A DNA stretch of 37,485 nucleotides from an uncultured Microcaldota archaeon (GTDB lineage: Archaea; Micrarchaeota; Micrarchaeia; Micrarchaeales; Micrarchaeaceae), in NCBI GenBank assembly GCA_903884115.1, contig CAISDH010000051.1, positions 1-37,485 on the forward strand. Direction: 5' to 3'. The notes under the pieces were generated by a model. That model was not told the origin of the DNA, did no database searches, and saw only the letters and a list, made by a program, of their open reading frames with translations. Position 1 is the stretch's first letter. Every line of letters begins with the position of its first letter. The position numbers were made by a program, and so were the translations under genes. Of the stretch, positions 16,730 to 24,053 are shown piece by piece.

Positions 16730-16975
16730 ATGTCTCCAGACGAGAAAGCATCATTTAAACTGGATCTGGTTAATGCGGATACCCCTGAAAAAATGCATGT
16801 TGCGGATGCAAGGTGGATGCGATGGTATGTGTGCAAATTCAAAGAAGGCGTCTTTCGCATCGACCCTGCGGTGCAAGGCAGCCAGTATTTCGGATATTTG
16901 GCGGGAAAAATAAACGATCAGGCTTATCTAGAAGCAAATGGCGACTGGTACTGGAATACCTGTCCCACATGGTAA
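16730..16975 (+). CDS. Hypothetical protein, 81 residues
   Basis: Not recognised. Soluble, rich in aromatic residues (ARWMRWYVCKFKEGVFR, then GDWYWNTCPTW at the end) with two cysteines that are not spaced as a metal site. A possible TATA (GTATATGG at 16680-16687) lies about 45 bp upstream of ATG 16730; there is no clear ribosome-binding site. The upstream small gene is on the same strand 60 bp away. Confidence 0.45.
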   Translation: MSPDEKASFKLDLVNADTPEKMHVADARWMRWYVCKFKEGVFRIDPAVQGSQYFGYLAGKINDQAYLEANGDWYWNTCPTW

Positions 16976-17092
16976 ACGAGACTGCACGGCTATCTGTGAA
17001 AGGATCTCCTGCGTTTGCCCATTAAAGGCTTCACATTGCTGGATTTTTATCTAAAGCACGTTCGCTGCACAGTCTGCCCATCATGAGAGTGC

Positions 17093-17785
17093 TCATGCGA
17101 ATGTCAGCACCTTGCCTATCCCAAAGACAATAAGCGAGGCAACAATGCCGACCAAAAGCATCTCGCAACCAGAAGCAAGGATGTTCCTCTTTGTCATCTT
17201 CCCTTTGATGCTGCCTATGATAAACAGGCTGCTGTACGCAATTATGATGGAAGTGGTGATGGCGGTTGGAAGGCTGCCCACAAATACGTACGGTGCAAGC
17301 GGCACAAAGCCCCCTACTAAGCAAGCGAGGCCCATGGTTGCCCCTGCCTGGATTGGAGATCCAAGCTCATCCTTATGCACGTGCACTTCGTTGAGCAGCA
17401 TGTCTTCCAGCCATTTTGTCTTGCTTTTAGTGATGCTGGAAACAATCCTTCTTGTATCTGCCTTGCTGAGCCCTTTCTTCGAATAGAACTCTATCATCTC
17501 CTGCCTTTCCTCTTCTGGCTCATTCTCTATCTCATAGAGTTCGCGTTTGTAATCCGCGTCGAACAGGTCTATTTCCGTGCGCTTGGCGAGAATCCCGCTG
17601 AAGAACATCGAGACCGTGCTCGATATGATTGCCGCCACGCCCGTCATAATTATTACCTTCGAATCAGCCAGGTTTAGGGATATTCCGGTTAGAAATGCTA
17701 GAGAGACTATCATGCCGTCTGAAATTCCCAGAATCAGGTTGCTCATGGTTCCGCGCAACTTTGTATGTGGATGCAGTTCTTTCAT
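17093..17785 (-). CDS. VIT1/CCC1-family iron/manganese transporter
   Basis: A 230-residue membrane protein: TM1 contains the family motif LILGISDGMIVSLAFLTG, TM2 carries GVAAIISSTVSMFFSGILAKRTE, followed by an acidic cytosolic helical metal-binding domain (YEIENEPEEERQEMIEFY), then three C-terminal TMs (ATMGLACLVGGFVPLAPYVF; ITTSIIIAYSSLFIIG; MLLVGIVASLIVFGIG). Five TMs and the central soluble domain match CCC1/VIT proteins, which move Fe2+ or Mn2+ out of the cytosol by proton exchange. A TATA-like TTATAT at about 17808-17815 lies some 26 bp before ATG 17785, so the mRNA is probably leaderless. Confidence 0.92.
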   Translation of the reverse strand: MKELHPHTKLRGTMSNLILGISDGMIVSLAFLTGISLNLADSKVIIMTGVAAIISSTVSMFFSGILAKRTEIDLFDADYKRELYEIENEPEEERQEMIEFYSKKGLSKADTRRIVSSITKSKTKWLEDMLLNEVHVHKDELGSPIQAGATMGLACLVGGFVPLAPYVFVGSLPTAITTSIIIAYSSLFIIGSIKGKMTKRNILASGCEMLLVGIVASLIVFGIGKVLTFA

Positions 17786-17904
17786 GACCGACTATAAAAC
17801 CAAAAAGATATAAGAGCGTGCACATGCTGCTGATTCCTGGGCCTGGCATGCATGCCCCTGGAAAGTTATAAATCTCCTAAATTGCAAAATATCTGTGCGA
17901 TTAC

Positions 17905-18240
17905 ATGCCTGTTTCGAAGACAAATGCACTTCCAACCACTCTTTCTGACGTGGCGAATGCTCTGAAGAAGGAAGCGGATAATTACGTTAGATGCAGCGAC
18001 CTTGATAGCCTCAAGAGTGCCGGACTTAAATACGCCGAGGCTGCGGTCATCTTGCGCTTCCAGGGGCTACTTAGTCCAGCCCGCGCGCTATTCGTCAAGG
18101 CCGAACAATATTATGACCAGGCAAATGCTCCTGAGGATGCACAGAAATGTGCCCAAATCTGCGAGGATATTGAAAAAGAAATTGTAGCGAAACCGAAGAA
18201 GAAAACGCATAAGATGCTTAGGACTGATGTTCCTTCCTGA
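17905..18240 (+). CDS. Hypothetical TPR-like helical protein
   Basis: A 111-residue protein that is nearly all helix: ALKKEADNYVRCSDLDSLKS, GLKYAEAAVILRFQGL, ARALFVKAEQYYDQANAPED and AQKCAQICEDIEKEI, with helix-turn-helix spacing and A/Y/A positions suggestive of about one and a half tetratricopeptide repeats, then a basic tail (KPKKKTHK). TTATAAAT at 17866-17873 and GCGAT three bases before ATG 17905 support expression. Function unknown; probably a protein-interaction module. Confidence 0.65.
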   Translation: MPVSKTNALPTTLSDVANALKKEADNYVRCSDLDSLKSAGLKYAEAAVILRFQGLLSPARALFVKAEQYYDQANAPEDAQKCAQICEDIEKEIVAKPKKKTHKMLRTDVPS

Positions 18241-18281
18241 ACCTGTTTGTTTAGAATTGTGCTTTACTGCCTTGTCTTACG

Positions 18282-18866
18282 TCATACGCTTGATATTGAA
18301 TTGCCACTTATGCTTATTATTCTTTTATTCTCGAAGTCTATCGTGGTCGCTGATGCCATAGCTATGGGCGTCGAATCATAGTAGTCATCATATTTGCTAT
18401 CAACAATTCCAAGCGCAGCCAGAATTGGATCGTGGTGTGTAACTGCAATCACTGTTGTTCCTTTTCTGACACTTTCTGCAAAACTTCTCAGTCGCTTCTG
18501 CAGGTCCTTCCAGGGCTCCATACCTTTCTTGTATCCTGACTTTATTTCTTCCATCATGGCATAGTTCATATCGTCTTGTGATCCAAAAGCCATGTTGTTT
18601 AGCTTTCCCATGCGTCGTTCCATCAATCTTTTATCGACCTTTGGTTTAAGGCCGCATTTTTCACTAATTATCTGAGCAGTTTCCACTGCGCGCAATATAG
18701 GGCTTGTATAGAGCCCGTCTATTCTTGCATTTCCAATCGTTTCGGCAATGCCTGCTGCCTGGGCCTTTCCAGTATCTGTTAATGAATAGCCGTTAATGTC
18801 TGAAGTGAGCATGTGTGTGGTATTTGCCAGGCTTTCTCCGTGTCGTATAAAGATTATGGTGCTCGT
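18282..18866 (-). CDS. Histidine phosphatase (phosphoglycerate-mutase-like), apparent ACG start
   Basis: The catalytic RHGES motif (phosphohistidine) is encoded just upstream of the first ATG (18812), so the protein must begin earlier. The frame is closed by TAA shortly before and contains no ATG, GTG or TTG. The sequence reads GGAGAT-AGT-ACG, then codons for STIIFIRHGESLAN, so ACG 18866 with a strong ribosome-binding site at three-base spacing is the best start, giving 194 residues. Other signatures: SPILRAVETAQII, the acid E in LMERRMGKL and THHDPILAALG (second catalytic His). Substrate unknown (sugar phosphate or similar). A base change from ATG or a sequencing error is the alternative. 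Confidence 0.85.
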   Translation of the reverse strand, partial: TSTIIFIRHGESLANTTHMLTSDINGYSLTDTGKAQAAGIAETIGNARIDGLYTSPILRAVETAQIISEKCGLKPKVDKRLMERRMGKLNNMAFGSQDDMNYAMMEEIKSGYKKGMEPWKDLQKRLRSFAESVRKGTTVIAVTHHDPILAALGIVDSKYDDYYDSTPIAMASATTIDFENKRIISISGNSISSV

Positions 18867-18875
18867 ACTATCTCC

Positions 18876-19496
18876 TGTGGATTAACCTTCTATATTTTGT
18901 TAGGTATTTAACTCTATTCGAACCTACCTCGAGGACAAGATTTCATTTAGCTTCGTCCTACTTGGCTTTCTTTAGAATTATGTTTTCCTATCTGTTTGAG
19001 GCATGTTTTATATCGAATATTTGTAGATTTCTGCAGTGCGCTGAAGTATATACTGCCTGAAATCGTCTAACCTGTCATAAAATAACTAGGTTGCAGGCCC
19101 TGATTGGACTCGGTTGGAAGTCTACTTAAAAAGAGAAGGGTGCGTTAAAAGACAAATCAGAAAGGGCCGGATCTCTCAAGGGCTATGTGCAATATGAGCA
19201 AAGTAATCCGCTTCGTAACAGAAAAGCTCTAAGATAATCAAATTACAAAGACATATGGTCTTATTACTTATACATAATTAGTACAATAATTAGTGGATAT
19301 CCTCCCTTATCAGTAGTATTGCTGTTCAATAGTTTTATATCGATTACATCTTTGTCTTCAATAAAACTATTTATTTTTTCTTCTGCTGTGCCTACCCCTG
19401 CGCTTAACAACATGGATTTTACTTTCATGAAATCACAAATAGCGTTGGTAAATAGACTATTAAAAGGCTTTGGTTTCTTCGATAGATATCAGAGAG
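18876..19496. other. Gene-poor AT-rich stretch
   Basis: About 620 bp with no frame I would call a gene. It holds a TATA-like AAAATATAG (about 18891-18899, minus strand) for the histidine phosphatase, a weak long-range hairpin at 19096-19168 and several A/T runs. A plus-strand open frame from 19319 is Phe/Ser/Ile-rich and overlaps a better minus-strand candidate, so it is not called. Confidence 0.5.
19096..19168 (+). ncRNA. Possible structured RNA (weak)
   Basis: GGCCCT (19096-19101) can pair with AGGGCC (19163-19168) and the adjacent GATT with AATC (19155-19158) across a 4-nt bulge; inside, GGACT can pair with AGTCT to form a second hairpin. The strand cannot be decided, and no clear promoter or T-run supports it, so it may be chance. 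Confidence 0.2.
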
Positions 19497-19721
19497 TTAC
19501 TCTGAATGAAGTGTGCTATCGCTGCTCTCCGACTTGCGTTGGCGTGCCCGCCATTCTTCTATATTCCTATCCACCGCTTCCTTAACTCTGAGCTCGTCAC
19601 AAAGCCTCTCTATCTTCTCGAAGTCTTTGGCGTTCCGTTTCTTATCTTCTGACACTAAATCACACTTTATTTTATGTTGGCAATGCTGATATGCTATAGG
19701 ATATATGCTATTTAGCTCCAT
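19497..19721 (-). CDS. Hypothetical charged helical protein, 74 residues
   Basis: Not recognised. The C-terminal two thirds is strongly amphipathic and charged (SEDKKRNAKDFEKIERLCDELRV, then EAVDRNIEEWRARQRK), as expected of a real small protein. ATG 19721 shares a bidirectional TTTTAAA with the surface-protein gene at 19797 and would have a leader of about 20 nt. The first codons overlap the 14-bp match to the tRNA-Gln 3' end. It is called with caution because the ribosome-binding site is poor. Confidence 0.4.
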   Translation of the reverse strand: MELNSIYPIAYQHCQHKIKCDLVSEDKKRNAKDFEKIERLCDELRVKEAVDRNIEEWRARQRKSESSDSTLHSE

Positions 19722-19723
19722 CC
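19710..19723 (-). repeat. 14-bp copy of the tRNA-Gln 3' end
   Basis: ATTTAGCTCCATCC is identical to 21226-21239, which is the last 11 nt of the tRNA-Gln gene plus 3 flanking bases, in the same orientation 1.5 kb away. It could be one boundary of a small element that integrated at the tRNA, or chance. Confidence 0.35.
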
Positions 19724-19763
19724 TAATCGGGTTCTTTAGTCTGCTATCCCTAAAATCAGAAAT

Positions 19764-19773
19764 CCTTTTAAAC
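19764..19773. promoter_or_regulatory. Symmetric TATA box between divergent genes
   Basis: CTTTTAAA reads as a TATA element on both strands. Counting 26 bp right gives about 19795, just before GTG 19797/ATG 19803 of the surface-protein gene; 26 bp left gives about 19742, 20 bases before ATG 19721. Confidence 0.45.
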
Positions 19774-19796
19774 TCTCCATCCGATAAGCTCTTAGT

Positions 19797-21161
19797 GTGG
19801 ATATGGGCGGCTTGAACGGTAAGGTTTTCAGCCTAATCATGCTACTGTCTCTTCTTGCTCTATTTGCAATAGTTCCTCTGGTCCATGCTCGCAATTACAC
19901 TGTGCTTGCCGGAGGAAGCGCACACGCACAGGTTTCGTTTTGTTTAAATGGCGCCGGAGGAAATTCGCACGTGGAAGCTTCGGCAGGAGGCGCCGCTGAG
20001 TCATGGGTGTCTCCCTCATACTTTGACTTTGGTGAGATAACTGCAGGAAGCTGTCCAGTAGGAAATTATATAATATCTGCCCCGCCAGAAACGCCAAGTG
20101 GCAATTATGCGTTGGATTGGTATGGCACCTGCCAGAATGATAACGGAAATGACTGCTATCCCTTCATCATAAACGAAACGATTCATGTTTTGGGTAGTGA
20201 GCCTGTTACAACTGAATACACTACAAGCGCAACTACTACCATCCCTCCAGGCGGTTGTGGGCCTCTCGAAACGGTGGGTGGTCTGCCTTCAAGCGTGATC
20301 TGCTATCCGTCAGACATGCGTATGGCGAAGAGCGGCAGTGCCTCCGTCGTAGATCTTAGCGATATGGAAACAGACACTTTCACCGTTGGTGACATCGCTT
20401 GGGTGAAGGCAGATTCCTCTGTCACTGTGAGTGCGCCTGAACTCGTGCCCGGATACTCTCTCTCGCTTGGCCCAGACACCCTCGGAGCCATGATTCAGGT
20501 CCTGGGTAACCCGACAAGTGGTTTTTCGAGCGCAGAAGACCAATATCCTTCATATTACCAAACGTTTGACGATGAGGCGCTGAACTTTGGGATGCACATC
20601 TCTTCTGCGCTTATTACACATACTGTGATGAACCATCTTTTGCTTCTGGCAGGATTAGGCGAGCTGACCACTACAATAGTGTCGGCGCCGACCGCCATGG
20701 TTGAAGTCGGTCATGGTGAGATCCATCTGAAAGAGAACACGCTGCATAAGGCAAACTGGGAAGCCGATATCCTCTCCTCGCCGCAGGTGGGGGTCTTGCT
20801 GAAGGGAACCAACGTCACGATGAATGTTACCGGCAACGGCACTACACTCACTGTCTTTACTGGCTCCGTTCTAGTTGATAGCCTTGCCGTGAACGGCCCC
20901 ACGCTGAAGTACATCACGCTTAATGCAGGACAACAGCTCTTCGTCCCGAGCAATTCGATTCAGGCTAACCAACAGAATCTCACCTCTAGCGTCAAAACAT
21001 TCACTCTGAGCACAACAAGCACCATATATCAAAGCACAAATTCCACAGCACCATCCATAACTATCGCAGGTATGTCAGAAACACAGACCATCGTAACCCT
21101 CTTTATTTTTGTAATGATTATTATCATTGCTTTGCGGTTGTACCGGCAGAGAAAGAAGTAG
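19797..21161 (+). CDS. Secreted, membrane-anchored protein with FecR-like domain
   Basis: A 454-residue protein. Signal peptide MGGLNGKVFSLIMLLSLLAL to cleavage after VHA (residues ~3-31). N-terminal beta-rich region (about 32-140) with four spaced cysteines, then a Thr-rich linker (TTEYTTSATTTIPPGG). Residues ~285-390 resemble FecR domains: a V/T-rich strand series with NVTMNVTGNGTTLTVF, TGSVLVDSL and LNAGQQLFVP, the usual ending of the domain. A C-terminal TM (TIVTLFIFVMIIIIALRLY) and basic tail RQRKK anchor it with the bulk outside the cell. Start GTG 19797 or ATG 19803; the transcript is probably leaderless. Role unknown; FecR domains outside iron signalling often occur in structural or sensor surface proteins. 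Confidence 0.8.
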   Translation: MDMGGLNGKVFSLIMLLSLLALFAIVPLVHARNYTVLAGGSAHAQVSFCLNGAGGNSHVEASAGGAAESWVSPSYFDFGEITAGSCPVGNYIISAPPETPSGNYALDWYGTCQNDNGNDCYPFIINETIHVLGSEPVTTEYTTSATTTIPPGGCGPLETVGGLPSSVICYPSDMRMAKSGSASVVDLSDMETDTFTVGDIAWVKADSSVTVSAPELVPGYSLSLGPDTLGAMIQVLGNPTSGFSSAEDQYPSYYQTFDDEALNFGMHISSALITHTVMNHLLLLAGLGELTTTIVSAPTAMVEVGHGEIHLKENTLHKANWEADILSSPQVGVLLKGTNVTMNVTGNGTTLTVFTGSVLVDSLAVNGPTLKYITLNAGQQLFVPSNSIQANQQNLTSSVKTFTLSTTSTIYQSTNSTAPSITIAGMSETQTIVTLFIFVMIIIIALRLYRQRKK

Positions 21162-21228
21162 TCTTAGTTGGAAATTGATAAAGAACAGCATGCGCTACTT
21201 TTGGATTATACTGTCTAAAGAATTCATT

Positions 21229-21322
21229 TAGCTCCATCCAGATTCGAACTGGAGTCTGCAGGTCCAGAGCCTGCCATCCTTTTATGGTTGCGCAATCGCA
21301 ATGACCACTAGACGATGGAGCT
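21229..21322 (-). tRNA. tRNA-Gln(CTG) with a 21-nt intron in the D-loop
   Basis: Minus strand. Acceptor AGCTCCA/TGGAGCT with discriminator A; anticodon arm GCAGG-CTCTGGA-CCTGC (anticodon CTG, Gln); T-arm TCCAG-TTCGAAT-CTGGA; G26 present. The D-arm begins GTCT-AGTGGTCA but is followed by 21 extra bases before AGGAT. Those bases form hairpin TTGCG-ATTG-CGCAA, a 3-nt bulge TCA, a 4-bp helix GTGG/CCAT and a 3-nt bulge AAA, a textbook bulge-helix-bulge for splicing endonuclease. Splicing restores a D-arm GTCT-AGTGGTCAA-GGAT and a 73-nt tRNA. CCA is not encoded. Confidence 0.93.
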
Positions 21323-21375
21323 AAACACTTATATTATCTGCGTCATATTTATAAGACGTTTGCAAGCGTGGTGCA

Positions 21376-22077
21376 TTGCCGATCAGGTACAACCTCTCTG
21401 TTACTGAAGAGCTCAAGGACATAGCAGTGGCAGATGCCGTGCTCATACTGGCTTTCTCGCTCACCATAGCTGGAGGCATAGGTGCGCTGGCTGCGAACCC
21501 TGGAAGCTTCCTGCAAAATCTTATATATTTCATACCGATAGCTGCCCTTGGCGTTACGCTGAGCTTCATACTGCATGAGCTGATGCATAAGTTCACAGCG
21601 CAGCATTACGGTGCGATCGCGGGATTCAAGGCTAGCCGCAATGGCCTGATGATAACCCTAGCGACCGGCTTTTGCGGCTTCCTGCTGGGCATTCCCGGAG
21701 CAACCATGATATACACGAGCCGCTTCACAATAAAAGAAGATGGCATAGTATCGCTGGCTGGGCCTCTGACAAACTTCGCAGTATTCGCTGTATTCCTGGC
21801 TGCGTTGTTGATCCTGGCTCCGCCGCAGGGTAGTTATGTCTACAATGCAATCCAGTTCACCTTCTTCATAAGCATCTTTCTGGCATTTTTCAACATGCTG
21901 CCCATCCCTCCTCTCGATGGCAGTAAGGTGCTGCGATGGAACAAGCCAGTGTATTTCGCGACCATGGGCGTCATACTCCTGCTCATGATCTACTTTGCAG
22001 GAGTGCCCCTGAGCACGATCATCTATATGATTGCAATTGCGCTGTTCTTCTCGTTCTTCTACAGGACGGTGTTCTGA
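21376..22077 (+). CDS. Site-2-protease-like M50 membrane metallopeptidase
   Basis: A 233-residue polytopic membrane protein with the HExxH zinc motif in a TM (FILHELMHKFTAQHYGA; H67, E68, H71) and the second motif FNMLPIPPLDGSKVL, supplying the third ligand D181. The AGPLTNFAVF segment between them is also typical. It would cut membrane-embedded substrates, usually releasing regulatory fragments; its target is unknown. The start is TTG 21376 (GTGGTG just upstream); no in-frame ATG precedes the first conserved helix. TTATATT near 21328-21335 can serve as TATA. It lies 53 bp from the 5' end of tRNA-Gln on the opposite strand. Confidence 0.92.
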   Translation: MPIRYNLSVTEELKDIAVADAVLILAFSLTIAGGIGALAANPGSFLQNLIYFIPIAALGVTLSFILHELMHKFTAQHYGAIAGFKASRNGLMITLATGFCGFLLGIPGATMIYTSRFTIKEDGIVSLAGPLTNFAVFAVFLAALLILAPPQGSYVYNAIQFTFFISIFLAFFNMLPIPPLDGSKVLRWNKPVYFATMGVILLLMIYFAGVPLSTIIYMIAIALFFSFFYRTVF

Positions 22078-22239
22078 CAGATAACATAGGGGCTTCGTTG
22101 ATTTAGTTGGACTTCTTCAACAGATTTCGGACTTTATCAACAAGGCAGAACATAGGCAAAGCCTTATAAACGCGTTCTAAGGCGCAGGGAAAAGCATTTA
22201 TAGGTTGACACCGTAAAGTCTTAACGAGAGGGGGATAAA

Positions 22240-22410
22240 ATGATAGGAGGATACACACATATAAACAAAGGTATGACTGTCTTTGTGGCCAGCGGGATAG
22301 CTGCAGAAGGTTGCCCTACAGCAAAGATAATAGTCGGAAATGTCCGATTTAAAGACGACTACTACGGATGCCTCAAGATATCAAAACTTCTGGCAAAGTC
22401 CATATTCTAA
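22240..22410 (+). CDS. Hypothetical 56-residue protein
   Basis: A short gene with strong signals. GGGGAT lies exactly three bases before ATG 22240, and TATA candidates occur at 22163-22170 and 22195-22204. The product (MIGGYTHINKGMTVFVASG, then GCPTAKIIVGNVRFKDDYYG, ending LAKSIF) alternates beta-type strands and has two cysteines; I do not recognise it. Its stop abuts the convergent stop of the regulator gene with no spacer. Confidence 0.6.
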   Translation: MIGGYTHINKGMTVFVASGIAAEGCPTAKIIVGNVRFKDDYYGCLKISKLLAKSIF

Positions 22411-23616
22411 TCATTTGCGCCCTATCAAGTCTATTATAGTCTCTTCTTCTTTTTCTTGAGCTTTTATTTCGTTGTATTTTATCTGCTCTGAAGGATTCAT
22501 CTTGTAATTTCTTACTAGCGCCCCATATTGCTGAGAGTATGTTCTGTCGAACCTTCTACAGCATAAATTACCATATAGCATCTTTGTCACGACAGATGCG
22601 GTTATCTCCACTCCTTTCATGTTCGATAGATCTCCTACTACTTCCTCTAGGCCTCCATCTTCAAACACCGGAACGAAGAAAACGAAACCATAAGGTTCGC
22701 CTATGTCTCCAACAAGAAGATACTTGCTCAACGGAAGCTCCGAATCTTCGATTATGCTCTTAAGGAGCTTCTCCCTGCTTTTTGCGAACTTTTTATGATT
22801 TGTTACAGTGGCGAATATGGTGCCTACATACTTCATCTGCGGGTTTTGCATTGTTATTGTTACTCTCTTAAGCAAGCCTGCCTCCAACAGCTTGTGATAT
22901 GCGTATTGCGCCCTGCCTATGTCAAACCCGTATTTGCTGTCAATATCTTTGAATTGGATCTTGCCGTCCAGGTTCAACTCCTTGAGAACTGCAAACTCCC
23001 TTCTGAGTATCTGCTTTCTTTTTCCAGAAGAGATGGTGGACCTTATCTCATATCTTTTCAGTACCTTGCTCTCCAGAGTATCCATGAAATCGTTCCTCAA
23101 TGGAACGAAGTTGTAGGTTTCCGTGAATGGCACAATATACCACTTAGCATCATACTTGTCCAAGCCCATCTTTACAAGGTTGTGCCTTACCTCTTGGATT
23201 TCCACGTTATTCTCTGCAAGCGCGTAGAAGAGCAGATCGTACGCGCCGCCTCGCACAAGTGATGCCAATTGCACTTTCGGCTCGCTTGCGACTGCCGATA
23301 TTATCTCTTCATCTGTTGGTATCTTCTTGTCGAACTTAACCATGATGAGGAACTTCAAATATCCCAGCATTTCCACGTCTATTTCTGCGGTATATCTTAT
23401 CTTGTAGCGCTTTTCAAGAATCTTCACGCGCCTGTAGACTGGCTGGTGCTCTATGCCTGCTAGGTCACTGAGGAAGTTGAATGATATCCTGCCGTTCATG
23501 CTAAGTGCAGTCAATAGTGCAGACTCTATGGATTCGTTGTACTTTCGCCTCAACCTTCTATCCCTAAAAGCCCTCATGCCCGGGCCAGCACCTTTCACAT
23601 TAGATTTATAACGCAT
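22411..23616 (-). CDS. Tandem Lrp/AsnC-like transcription regulator
   Basis: A 401-residue protein with two consecutive Lrp-like units. Unit 1: helix-turn-helix around ALLTALSMNGRISFNFLSDLAGIEHQPVYRRVKILE in short pieces (residues ~33-70), then a RAM-like ligand domain (YLKFLIMVKFDKKIPTDEEI, VQLASLVRGGAYDLLFYAL). Unit 2: REFAVLKELNLDGKIQFKDI and AQYAYHKLLEAGLLKRVTI, then KYVGTIFATV and YLLVGDIGEPYGFVFFVPV. A cysteine pair (NLCCRRF) lies near the end. It resembles the protein at 26907-27914. Start uncertain: the TATA-like CATATAAAT (about 23622-23630) predicts transcription from about 23598, exactly at an in-frame GTG; ATG 23616 and ATG 23577 are alternatives. Confidence 0.8.
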   Translation of the reverse strand: MRYKSNVKGAGPGMRAFRDRRLRRKYNESIESALLTALSMNGRISFNFLSDLAGIEHQPVYRRVKILEKRYKIRYTAEIDVEMLGYLKFLIMVKFDKKIPTDEEIISAVASEPKVQLASLVRGGAYDLLFYALAENNVEIQEVRHNLVKMGLDKYDAKWYIVPFTETYNFVPLRNDFMDTLESKVLKRYEIRSTISSGKRKQILRREFAVLKELNLDGKIQFKDIDSKYGFDIGRAQYAYHKLLEAGLLKRVTITMQNPQMKYVGTIFATVTNHKKFAKSREKLLKSIIEDSELPLSKYLLVGDIGEPYGFVFFVPVFEDGGLEEVVGDLSNMKGVEITASVVTKMLYGNLCCRRFDRTYSQQYGALVRNYKMNPSEQIKYNEIKAQEKEEETIIDLIGRK

Positions 23617-23633
23617 ACAATATTTATATGTTT

Positions 23634-23664
23634 CTAATAATAAACCGAAAATCTAATTTATTAG
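23634..23664 (-). promoter_or_regulatory. Inverted repeat upstream of the double-Lrp gene
   Basis: CTAATAA (23634-23640) and TTATTAG (23658-23664) form a 7-bp inverted repeat just upstream of the TATA box, at 24 bp centre to centre. This is a likely site for autoregulation by the Lrp-like product; inferred from position only. Confidence 0.45.
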
Positions 23665-23712
23665 GTAATTATGCTATATGTGCATCCCAGTTGAGTATTG
23701 CAGTTCAACTAT

Positions 23713-23866
23713 CTATATATGTAAGTTACTTCATATAGTACTCCGTGGGGGTCGCATGTCTAGCGGGATAAAAAATTGTGTATGCCATCTTATATCTATT
23801 TTTTCCACCACAATCGGCAACACCATCCCATCCACCCATCCGCTAGCATGCCTCCCGCAGTTTTCT
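23713..23866 (+). ncRNA. Candidate non-coding RNA with own TATA box, long hairpin and T-run
   Basis: CTATATATG (23713-23721) predicts a transcript start at about 23743. From there, 23749-23769 pairs with 23838-23856 over about 16-18 bp with two single-base bulges and one small internal loop (core CATG-CTAGCGG-AT with ATCCGCTAG-CATG). Nested inside, ATTGTG (23775-23780) pairs with CACAAT (23809-23814), leaving a C-rich single strand (23815-23837). TTTT follows the 3' arm at 23861-23864. No frame covers the region. It is not SRP RNA, RNase P RNA, 5S or a tRNA by length and motifs. The remaining bases to 24053 hold only promoter-like AT tracts and a CCTATA-CGA-TATAGG palindrome at 24001-24015. 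Confidence 0.4.
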
Positions 23867-24053
23867 CTGGATTAAAAAAGAGAATGAATGCAATTTCTTG
23901 CTGAAAGGGCAAGGCAACGGTGTGCGTCTTCTGTCTAAACCCTGCGAAAGGTTCTTAAACCTTCCTATTTTAGACCGGAAAAGTATATATATCTCAGAAT
24001 CCTATACGATATAGGCGCAAATATTTAACTTGCAAATACAAATCATGAGGCAT

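Noticed and set aside
18911-18935. TTCGAA-containing stretch suggesting a tRNA T-arm
   Set aside because: Flanking bases do not form a T-stem, and no acceptor or anticodon arm can be built.
19319-19585. 88-codon plus-strand frame in the gene-poor region
   Set aside because: TTG start without ribosome-binding site, low-complexity Ser/Phe/Ile content, and it overlaps a better minus-strand candidate.
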